Below, piece after piece: positions 53,401-64,000 of a stretch of DNA of 64,000 nt (its first letter is position 1; each line of letters begins with the position of its first letter). The notes below the pieces were generated by a model, which was not told the origin of the DNA, did no database searches, and saw nothing but the letters and a program-made list of their open reading frames with translations. The DNA is from Casuarius casuarius (Eukaryota; Chordata; Aves; Casuariiformes; Casuariidae): contig PTFA01000314.1 in the NCBI GenBank assembly GCA_003342895.1, forward strand, positions 62,001-126,000, given 5' to 3'. Made by a program: the position numbers and the translations under genes.

Positions 53401-55607
53401 ATCACACTACGAGTGCTTTTAAACTAGCTGCCCCATTTCACATGTACCCATTTCAGGTGTTACAATATGGCTCACTTACTTCATGAGAAGGCGTCCAACA
53501 ATCACGATAGCGAGGATCCCCATGTAAACCAGGAATGCAAACAGAATAGCTGCATGATAGAGAGAAGAAGAAAACTGTATCTGATTTAACAAAGCCATTC
53601 AGCAGCCTGGGTCTGGCTGTGTGGGATATGAACACAACAACCAACCCAACCCACCGTTCGTCACACCACCTTCTCCACACAATACACATCCACAGCCCGA
53701 GTCCCAGGGAAAAGAAAACAAAAATAGGCTAGTTTGGAAGTGCAGCTCAGTGACTGCAGAGCTCAGCATTAGCAAGGAAAAATAAACTGCACTGCACCAC
53801 AAGGCAATGGTGAAAAAAGAGATGATGTGCCATACATTCTGAAGAAGAAACTAGAGAGATTTAGAAAAGGCTTCAATACAAAGAGGCCATGGGAGAGGGT
53901 AATACACCAAGCTGGCAAGCATGGAGGATTTTTCTTTATAGTCAGAGAACTGGAAGGACTGGAGAATAATCTAATAAAAAGAAAAATAATGGAAAAAATG
54001 TTGATCGTCATTTGAAACAGCCCTGGAAAACAGAAAAACAAAAAAGCAAGACAGCAGGTTTAAAATTTAAAAAAAAAATCCAAACACTGCATGAATTGTT
54101 TCCATCTTGTGGGAGAAGCAGGACAGAGGGAAGAAGAGGGAGGGTCCTGCGTACATACATATACATGCAGGGCAAGAGGAGCTAGCTACTAAAATGTCTC
54201 CTTCCAGACACATATCCACTGATTTTTCTGGACTAATCCCTGCTCCAGAAAAAGCTGCACTGTACAGTGTCTCATGTGAGAGTCCTGAACCTGGTCAGGG
54301 CCTCAGGGCAGGGGTGTGAAACATAAGAAGGTATCAAGCTGAGAGAGAAGAGAAGCAGGCCCATGACACATCTTCAGCACAGCACAGCTGGCTGCAAGGG
54401 CTTTTATGAAGTCAGTTTTGCCGTGAGACATGCAAATTGTACAATGAAAGGGGAAAATAGAGCATTACATACGGAGGTAGCTGTTGATAGGGTCTTCATT
54501 GATGATTAGGTCACAAGAAACAGTTTGGGTGCTTCTACTTAGGGTCTTTACCTCAAGGGAATAATTGCCAGATTCTCCAAAGTGATAATGAATCCTGAAA
54601 AGGATGAAGGAAATGGAACTTGCTGAGCAAGTGCTGGTGCCACAGCAGCATTTGGGGACTCTACGTCTGAATGCTTGTAGGAAAGGCAAACTGAAAACTT
54701 GGCCTAAAAGACTGATGTAGCAAGGAGCTACCCGGTCCCACCTTTGCCAGGGTTACCCTCCGCAAGCCCAGCATGCATGCTGTTCGCCCGCACTCCCTCC
54801 TGCATCACTTGCCTGCACTGAGGCCTCTCTGCAGGATAAACTAGGCACACATGCATGCTGGCACAGCATGTACCGTTTTGGCTCCTGCTTGCACCTAGAA
54901 CCTTTCAGTGCGATTATAATGAAAGCCAGAGTTACAGCAGTGTGGGGAAGGCTGACTTCTAGGCCTCAACAGTCAGGAAAAAGGGGGTGATGAGCACCTA
55001 AATCCTAAGTGCACAGCTGGAGGAAAAAAAAATAGATATAGTAGGCAGCTATCCTAGTGTTAGCCAGGGACGAGCCACCTACTTGCAGAGCTCTCTGTCT
55101 TCTGAAAAGCCATCGAGCAGCAGGGTGAGCGGATGCTGGGTATCCACGGCCACCGTCACGCTCGGTTTTCTCGCGCTCCCGTTGCTCGCCGGGATGAAGG
55201 CCAGAAACTGATAGGAGCACTAGGAAAGGAGAGAGACAAGTGAGGGCTCAGAAACAGCATGGGAGCTGACTGTACCATGCACGGTGGGCTGCCGCCTCGG
55301 GATTTGAAAGGAAAGGAGGATCCTGCTGAGCAAGCAACGCAAGCCTTCCGCCGGCGGGAGCGGGTAAGAAAGGGGAAAAGGCGGTGGGGCCGCTGACCTG
55401 GTGGCAGGCGGCGGAGGCGGCGGAGAGCCGCAGGCCCTCGGCGGGCAGCGCGTTGCGGACGAGCAGCAGGGCCTGGTCCATGCGGCCCCGCGGCGGCCCC
55501 GCGGGGGGCCCGGCGGCCGGCGGGTCCTCGCCGTGCGCCCGCGGGGAGCCCGGCGCCAGCAGCGCTGCCGCCGCCGCCAGCAGCGCCGCTGCCGCCGCCG
55601 CCGCCAT
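44458..55607 (-). CDS. HGSNAT: Heparan-alpha-glucosaminide N-acetyltransferase (17 coding exons)
   Basis: HGSNAT is a lysosomal multi-pass membrane enzyme that moves acetyl groups from cytosolic acetyl-CoA to terminal glucosamine of heparan sulfate; loss causes MPS IIIC in people. Coding exons, 5' to 3': 55607-55398, 55219-55083, 54594-54473, 53549-53480, 52865-52796, 51652-51546, 51081-51005, 50386-50356, 49447-49287, 48753-48641, 47791-47670, 47119-46993, 46837-46751, 45820-45743, 45601-45531, 45383-45271, 44639-44458. All introns are GT-AG and in phase. The total is 1,878 nt, or 625 codons plus TGA; human is 635 as I recall. Residues 1-25 form an Ala/Leu-rich signal peptide, followed by a lumenal domain with sequons at Asn83 and Asn126, then TM1 near 157-179. 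Residues 247-263 hold [17 protein letters not shown]; His260 matches the human active-site histidine (His269). The C-terminus ends RRRIFWKI. The start has a strong context (GCCATGG), and no in-frame upstream ATG exists. Confidence 0.97.
50356..50386 (-). CDS. HGSNAT: HGSNAT exon 8, a 31-nt microexon
   Basis: On the - strand, TTTCTTTGTAG precedes a 31-nt exon that is followed by GTAGGT. It completes one Gly codon, encodes LTVADLVFP and leaves two bases of Trp, so it gives [11 protein letters not shown] across its junctions. This links the active-site histidine segment (exon 7) to the FVFIMG segment (exon 9). It is part of the HGSNAT entry and is listed because short exons are easily missed. 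Confidence 0.93.
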
Positions 55608-55780
55608 GGCGCCACGCTCCGCCCCGGGGCGGCGCCGCTCCCGCGCCGGGAAGCAGCGCACCAGGCACCTCCTCCCTCCCGGCTCCCCCCCCCCACCCTG
55701 CTCTTTCCGCAGCGCCCAGGCCCCTGCTCGAACACCCCCCGCGCAGGGGGAGCCCGCTGCTCAGAAAACCGCAGCCAGAC
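55360..55780. promoter_or_regulatory. CpG island and probable bidirectional HGSNAT/POMK promoter
   Basis: GC-rich, CpG-dense sequence covers HGSNAT exon 1 and most of the gap to POMK. The HGSNAT start (55,607, - strand) and the POMK start (55,981, + strand) are 374 bp apart and point away from each other. No TATA box is obvious. Shared regulation is inferred from the arrangement. Confidence 0.7.
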
Positions 55781-55950
55781 CTTGAGGCAGCTGTCAGACC
55801 CCAAGCTGCTTTTCACGCCCGCTCCCGCTGTGCTGGGGAGCTTCTCTCCACTCGGGGTTGTAGCGTCAGCAAGGCCATGGCACAGGCAGCAGCGAGAAAG
55901 CCCTGCAGACAGCCGTCCCTAGGCTTCTCCTGCCAACTCGCGCGTGTGCA

Positions 55951-55980
55951 TCTTTCACAGAGAATGTAGAAGGCCGGGCC
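55951..55980 (+). promoter_or_regulatory. Possible splice acceptor in the POMK 5'UTR
   Basis: TGTGCATCTTTCACAG ends at 55,960, 20 bp before the POMK ATG, and looks like a pyrimidine tract plus AG. POMK genes usually have non-coding 5' exons, so the first coding exon may begin at 55,961. I cannot place the upstream exon. Confidence 0.4.
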
Positions 55981-57600
<1,620 letters not shown>

Positions 57601-57728
57601 TGAATCACTGGACTGAAGTTGGTGTCCTTCCTATTTATTTAGCTTGCCTGAAGACTATACTAGAGCAAAATCTCTATTCCCCCAAACTGAAAAGATAAGA
57701 ACCACTGAACTTGTACTTTTATCTTTCG

Positions 57729-57734
57729 ATTAAA
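57729..57734 (+). terminator. Candidate proximal POMK poly(A) signal (ATTAAA)
   Basis: ATTAAA lies 129 bp after the stop codon, with TTGGGAGCTGTGTGAG about 20 bp downstream as a possible G/T-rich element. Confidence 0.4.
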
Positions 57735-59341
57735 AAAAAATTCCACGCAACTTTGGGAGCTGTGTGAGTTTCCCATTGGCATGTTTTATCTATCATTGGG
57801 AAGGAGGAGAAGGAAGAGAAATGAAGTTGTGTGGGTGTGGCGGGAGAAATGTTTTCCTCAAAACCCAGAAATTTTCTTTTAAAACATTTATGTAAAAATT
57901 TTCTTTTTTTTTTTAGAAGAAGTCTATTTTTACTGGGAAAGAGTTTGAAAGCAACAAGAAATGTTGACCCACTTGAAGTGATTGGCAGAGGACTGGAGAG
58001 CGGAGACTGACCCAAGCCGCACTCACTCAAGAGTGCACCTTACAAGCTCTGTGCTGACTTCAGCAGCTGCCCTCTCTCAACAAGGTGGTCTTCGGCATAT
58101 CACCTAACCGCAGAGTCCTCACTCACTTCCCCAGGCAGCTAAAGCAGGGGTCAGTCAGAAGGGAGTATTTCAGTTCACCTCACGTTTTGGTGAGCTGTGA
58201 CTTCCATGGACTAGGTCTTTGAAAGACCTAAGGGCCTGCCTGTGACAACTTTCACATTGGTCTTGACTTGAGTGCTAATTTGTAAGTAGAGAAGAAGTAC
58301 ATTGTCCTTTCTGCTGAGGAGTTTGTGCTGATGTTCCCCTTCATCCAGACAAGTCACCTTACAACTGAGAACATGCTGTCAATTTTTATACACTATGTTC
58401 AAATGCATGTGTATTCTATTGCTACTAAAATTTTATTACAAATGGGAAAACTTTCCTGCAAAGGACTAAATATACCTGATTCCACAGAATGCCAGCAGGA
58501 GTGCTTTAAAAGTTGCTCATTATAGCTTTCCTTTCCTGCAACCATTTTATTTTCTTGAATTACCTGATTTTGCCATTTCCCAGTTGTGCGGTCCTAACTA
58601 GCAGACCTCTTGCTGGCAGCCCTTCTGCTCAGGTTGTCAGGAAGCAAAGCTCAGAAGTCAGGGTCTCAGAAGAGACTAGTAATTTTGGGCGCTTCACGTT
58701 TGATTGGACTTTGACTCAAAGCACCTTAAAGAAGCTTGATGAAAAGAAATGTGCTGTTTGCCCCATTTATTAATAGGGTTAATCAGAGTTCTGCCATTCC
58801 AGCATGAATCCAGGCTGTGAAACAGCTGGAAAAGTATTTGGTTATAGCTCCTTAAAGGCAGGGATCAAGCTTTGAAGGCTAAGAGTCAGATCCTTTGCAT
58901 GTACCACCAGCAGCATCTTATTACATCTTGTTAGCTATTATGTATACTTGAAAGAAATATCAGCGTCTGATGGCTGTGAAGTAAACACAGCATTTGCCTT
59001 TTATGAGAGTAGCAAGGACAAATAAGAAGAACCTGCCAAGCTTCTTATACTGGTCTCTTGGTTAAGACAACCTTCTGCTTGGGTTCTTGCTCTGTTGTGT
59101 ACTGTTGCACCTTGCAAGCATCCATATTAATTTCGCAGAGCAAAGAATAAATTGGGACAAATTCTGGTTCTGAATAATTACCTTGCACTGCAGATGTCTT
59201 TGTCTGTTCCTGGATGAAATAGTTACAAATTAAAATGGTGTTTCACTAAACATTCACCCTGAGCTTTGGATCCTCTGCATGTCTCCTCCCTTTTCCTTCC
59301 CACTCAGCTTGTGCCCTGTCCAGCCTTGTATTTCAACAGTG

Positions 59342-59347
59342 AATAAA
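59342..59347 (+). terminator. Candidate distal POMK poly(A) signal
   Basis: Canonical AATAAA followed by T/G-rich sequence (CATTTGTTCTG). A second AATAAA lies 200 bp upstream at 59,146-59,151. Confidence 0.35.
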
Positions 59348-59370
59348 CTACATTTGTTCTGAACAGAGCA

Positions 59371-62300
59371 TTATGGAGCTTGAGAAATTTCCTTTTTTGT
59401 TGGATGTTGTTCCTGTCTATATGGGAACACTAGATGGCAGCATAAAAATCAGTTTAGCTTTAGTTATTAGCAGTTACACAGTCTCTGGTGACTAAACATA
59501 GCCAGGAACTGGCCTTGGAGCCAGTACTTTGCATTGTTTGCATTAGGAAGTCTGTCATAACAAAGCAGAGGTAAGGGCTGTCAGAGGAGGGACTCATGCC
59601 AGATGAAGGGGCCACCTCCCCTACGACTTGTTCTCGGTAGTCATGTATTTTACTTTCCCTTTTAATCTTAACCTGGTCCAACCTCAAACAAGTACCGGTG
59701 TCATCACCTTCCAGCCTTTCAGTAAAGTCAGAAGAGTTTGCAACCTCCCCTTCTTTCTGTTCTTCCCAACTAAACCCTTCCACATCTTAATACTGTCCTT
59801 CCGTTATTTCCAGTTCTTTTCTCCAAGAGCTGTTTCCCAAAAATTGGAGCATAAGCAGGGCTTCATGAAGCAGGAAAAAGAGAGGCAGTACAGTCCTACA
59901 TGCAGCTGCCTCCCCTCTTCCCAATTCTCTCTGCTGGCCATTCCAGTTCTCACCATCAATGACAGCTTTGGATAAATGCTGGGGTTTTTGCTGCCTCAGT
60001 ACGAGCAGTTCTTACATGTCTGGTGGCAAATGTCAAAAGATGAAGATCAGGAAGAGTCCTGTTTTGCAGCAGGAGACCCGTGGACCCCTCTCTCCTCGTA
60101 TGCTCCCTGGCCATCTTTAAGGATGATGTTCCACCTGTCTCTGGAGCCGGTGGGTGTGACTTTCCCTGCCATGACCACTGCCACGGCTCTGCCTACCCTC
60201 AAAAACTGCTTTTGCGTTCTCATCTGAAGCTCAAATCAAGGGCGCCACATCCCCTGCCCTCTCCCTAGAAAGATGCTTCTCCTGAACACCTGGGATGGTT
60301 ACTGCCATGCTTCCTACTGCATCTCTGCTCCTCTTCTGTCACCCCAAAAGCCTAGACAAAGGAGCTGGTCCCAGGGAGACAGGCCACAAAGGGGGCAGGA
60401 CTGCCACTCATGCTCGGTCCTGCAGGAAGCTTCAGAGAGGGCTCCCCAAACTACCCGGGGTAGCCAGTGTCAGGGTAGAGCTGGTGTCAGTGATCACAGG
60501 GCTTGTGGTGGCAAGGGAATTTTGCTGCCATCGTTGAGACAAAGGCCTTGGGTTTGGCCCCTCGCTCAGGGAGAGCACAACCCTTTCCTGAAGGTTAGTG
60601 ATCCCCTGTGCCACCTTGCCCTTCCCTCCTGGGCTGTGCCCTGTCTGCCGTCCCTGCGGCAGCCCAGCAATGCCTCCTGTCCTCCCTATCCAGCCAGCTG
60701 GAGAAAGAGCCAAAGCAAAGGCTGTCTCTCAGCCTCAGGAAAGAGCTCCCAAGCTGCAACCTCCTGGGACACTGCTCCGCCCTGAGCAGTGGAGGAGGCG
60801 GGGAGACCTAGGACACATCAGCTGAACCTGCTGACAGTCTGCATGCAGGTGCCAGCTGTGTCAGGGCACCTGGGCCCACTACTGGTATAGGCTGTGCCAG
60901 CTCTACCCCTGTTCTTCTGCAGTTGCCAGCTGCCAGAACAAATTCCCACCTGACTTCCCCATAAGGTTTAGGCCTTATCAGGTATGGTTTGTACCACAGG
61001 ATACAGAATGGAAACAGACCATCTCACAGTATAGTAGGGGTTCAGTCTGAACCCACTGCCCCTTCCCTTTTCTTCCCAGGGTCATCCAAGGAATAGTGCT
61101 GTCAAGGTAATGCTGCTTCTCTTCCCAAATTGCCTGAAAAAGTGTGAAGTCATGCTCTGTTGTTGCTGCCAGTAGGCTTCTAAGTAGCTAAAGTCTGATG
61201 TAGTGTTTCTTTTTGTGTGCTGTATGTTTTAAATTACATCCTGAACACAGTCCCATAATCCTAAACCCTGTACAGGTGAGCAGTCTTTATGGCAACTCAT
61301 CTGTACGTTTGACTCTATCAGACATAAGAATTATTGTACGCATATCCACATTGGCTGCTGTGTAGGTCTGGATAAACGCTGAGCAAATAAAATGGATGTA
61401 TCCTATTTAATTGAACAGTTTTTTTTCCCCCTTTTTCTTATTTTGAGGGATACTTTTAAAGTTCATGGTATTCTGTATTTGATGGAGTGGTAACTATTAA
61501 ATGTATCAGAAGTTTAGAGTACCACACAAACTTTTTGAAATTCTACCACAGTTCTAAAACAATATTTTCCTTTGGTGCCACATAAACAAAACATCAGATT
61601 ATTATCTCTGAGAAACAGAGGCAGTGCTGTTTGCAAAATATAATTGTGAGATATTTGGCAGAACTCGCAACTGTAAACTGATTCTATCATTATGACTGTA
61701 ATGTCTTACCAACAGCTGAGAGTCCCTGGGAACAAGAAAAGAGTGGTTCTGAAGTTCTTCTAGCATGATATAATGTGTATAGTTGTAGAGTTCATCCAAA
61801 TAAATTATATGTTAGATGGTATTTTTAAGAAAAGAAAAAGGATTTTATGGTTTTCTTTTAATTGAAATACTATGTACTTGAGTTTACCACATGATTTCCA
61901 ATAATTGTTAGTGTTCTGAAGTCTGCGATCCAGGGCTTATCAGGATTAAATGCTGAATACATTTACATTACAGTGATGTTTATTTCTCAGCAATTTTTGA
62001 TTCTGTTTAGCTCTGAGTAACTCAAAATCCATTAAAAATTATATGTATTTATATATAGATGCACACACACACTTACAAATTTAAATAAAGCTTCAGATAT
62101 TCTTTGGTTATAATTTTTAAAAGAAAGAGTTTAATGTCAGATTCCAGCATTCACATTCTGGACATGAACTAACTGGATTTTCAAAGCTGTTAAATATTCA
62201 TCAGTCAAATTCATAGTAGTTGGTGGATGCTAAGGACTTCTATAAAGCGATTTTTTTTTTTCTTGTAGAGCTGGCAGACCCTTTTCAGCAATGCTCTCGA

Positions 62301-64000
62301 TGAATCTATGGAACTAAAGCATGTGCTTTTATTAAGTACATAGTAGATTTCTCTGTGGAATGATCAAGGTTCCCACTTTTGAAAAAGATTCATTTTTTTT
62401 TAATTGAATCACAAAACTATGTATTTGTCTCCCTAAGAGCTGGTTCTTGCAAAGGTTTATGTCTGACCCACAGCTGAAATTCCCTAAGCTTATTTAGTAC
62501 TGTGCAATGCTGAAAATATAGCCACTAAGCTTGGGTCCACATTAGCTACATTTTGCCAGAAGAGCTTATGCCAATGCTGTATGTTATTATGTGTTATTTG
62601 TTTGATGCCTACATGCTTAGGTCACAGGCCAGGATCCCAGAGGTCAGATGCCATTCAAGCATAACAAAAGATGACAGCCTTTCACCTACAAGCAGCAGAA
62701 AACAACCGATGTTCTCCTCATGCATTCACAGCATACACCAGCATTGTTTGTCCTGTCCCACCTCATGCAAGCTACCAACAAATAAGCTCTACAATTTACA
62801 TGGATCATGTGTTATGTACATAGCTACAACTGCAAGGCCTGTCTCTGCTCTGATTTCAACAGCACTGTCTCACTGAAGCTGTGGGATCTGGCTTGTGTTC
62901 TGATTTAGGTCCATAACTATGCGTTGCTTAATGTGCTAAAACCTGACAGTTCCCATACCTCTATCAGTTACAGCCTTCTGACTCCTTCCAGTTTTGAGAT
63001 TAATCTCACCATTCCAGGTCTGTCACAAGAAAGTGAGGGAATGGCAATGACTCCCAGTGGAAAGCACCCTCTACATCAGCACTGCAGAATTACCTCAGTC
63101 CTTGGGCATTGAGGCCCAAGCATAAGCTACTAAGGCTGAGCAAGCACCCTGCAAAGCAGGCTTGGTCTCCAGAGGATATATCCACATCAAGCTGAGCTGC
63201 TCTAATTACTTGTGAACTTTGAAAGAACTTACGATGGGTGGAGGCAGAAGAATGGACTTAGTGAGCAGCCCTCACTGCAGAGCAGAGAAGGCTGGTTACT
63301 ACAACAACTGAAATCAGAGCGTGCTTTTTAACCACCTCCCACCTCAGTCCTCTCCTCAGCTATTGTAGTCCCAAAGCATCTCAAACTCAGCTCGGAAAGG
63401 TTTTACATGTGTAAAGAAGAGAGCTTAGATTCTGATTTCTGAAGATGTTCAGGAGCATAAGTCTGAAATAAGAGCCCAAGCCATAAAAGGAAATGACAAT
63501 GCACCAAGACAAGTTAACCAAGGATTACAGACTACCAACTCTGGCAGTTGAACCAGGTTCCTCAAGTCACACAAAAGGCCTGCACTACCACAGCTCCTAT
63601 TGCTAAAGGCCAGCAAGTGGGAAAAGCATCCCACAGCCAGTGAGCCCCCCCACCTCCCCGCCTTTTCTCAAGTTTGCAGGGCTATCACCCTCACAAGAGC
63701 TCCAACCATAATGTTCCTTCCTATAGTCCAGCCCAACCCAACCCAGTCCTATCCACAGAAAAGCTTAACTTTTTGCTAACTTCAGAGAGGTATGTGGGGG
63801 AAGGAAATCTTTGTCTGTGTTTCTAGGTTGGGGTGTGTGGATTACCTGAGCCTTAAATGGAACATTTAATTAAAACAAACAAAGCAAGCACCTGCTGAGT
63901 GAGGCAGGGTCTGCTCCTGGGTGGTGGAGACTGCAGTGAGAACCCTGAGACCAAAAGTTGTGCTTCATAGATGCAGTCCTTGGTTTCCTCTGGAAGGGAA
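59371..64000. other. Non-coding flank downstream of POMK, no gene recognised
   Basis: No ORF here resembles a known protein. The section at 60.0-60.9 kb is more GC-rich and holds several overlapping ORFs that look like composition artefacts. There is an AATAAA at 61,386-61,391, a small TA/CA run around 62,040-62,072, and a splice-acceptor-like tract at 62,250-62,268 followed by 24 open codons. I cannot assign any of it to a gene. Confidence 0.5.

Larger units (their letters stand above)
57601..59370 (+). other. POMK: Probable POMK 3'UTR
   Basis: After the stop codon there is a non-coding stretch with an ATTAAA at 57,729-57,734 followed by G/T-rich sequence, an AATAAA at 59,146-59,151 and another at 59,342-59,347. 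Any of these could end POMK transcripts, giving 3'UTRs of about 0.15 to 1.8 kb. The extent is inferred. Confidence 0.45.

Noticed and set aside
55608..55661. N-terminal extension of HGSNAT beginning at 55,661
   Set aside because: The codon there is GTG, not ATG, and no ATG lies in frame upstream.
55156..55922. Several 130-200 codon ORFs on both strands around HGSNAT exon 1
   Set aside because: They are products of low stop-codon density in the CpG island. Only the frame beginning at 55,607 on the - strand joins HGSNAT exon 2.
59976..60825. Overlapping ORFs up to 170 codons in GC-rich sequence downstream of POMK
   Set aside because: No recognisable domain appears, several frames and both strands are equally open, and there are no convincing exon borders.

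Overview
This window is vertebrate nuclear DNA, most likely from a bird. It carries intron-rich genes with GT-AG splice sites, CpG-island promoters and AATAAA poly(A) signals. It also has a CR1-type retroposon 3' end near 17.44-17.51 kb, and the low repeat load and short introns fit an avian genome. I cannot name the species. One ambiguous base (N) sits at 19,800.

Three protein-coding genes can be rebuilt exon by exon, and every reading frame closes. INTS10 (+ strand, 21,114-42,992, 17 coding exons, 710 codons) encodes an Integrator complex subunit. HGSNAT (- strand, 55,607-44,458, 17 coding exons, 625 codons) encodes the lysosomal heparan-alpha-glucosaminide N-acetyltransferase. POMK (+ strand, 55,981-57,600, two coding exons, 353 codons) encodes protein O-mannose kinase. 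INTS10 and HGSNAT converge tail to tail, with candidate poly(A) signals only about 135 bp apart. HGSNAT and POMK diverge head to head, with start codons 374 bp apart inside a CpG island.

Layout: 1-20.9 kb has no recognisable gene, only small repeats and one CR1 fragment. 20.9-21.5 kb is the INTS10 CpG-island promoter with NRF1-like and YY1-like motifs. 21.1-43.2 kb is INTS10. 43.3-55.6 kb is HGSNAT. 55.4-56.0 kb is the shared HGSNAT/POMK promoter. 56.0-57.6 kb is the POMK coding region, followed by a probable 3'UTR and then 4-6 kb of sequence in which I recognise nothing firm.

The three proteins do not form one pathway. INTS10 acts on nuclear RNA polymerase II transcripts, HGSNAT degrades heparan sulfate in lysosomes, and POMK modifies alpha-dystroglycan O-mannose glycans in the ER. 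I found no sign of a previously undescribed system. The most interesting points are the gene arrangement, the paired AATAAAGTG motifs in INTS10 intron 1, an upstream in-frame ATG inside the NRF1-like palindrome, and a 31-nt microexon in HGSNAT.
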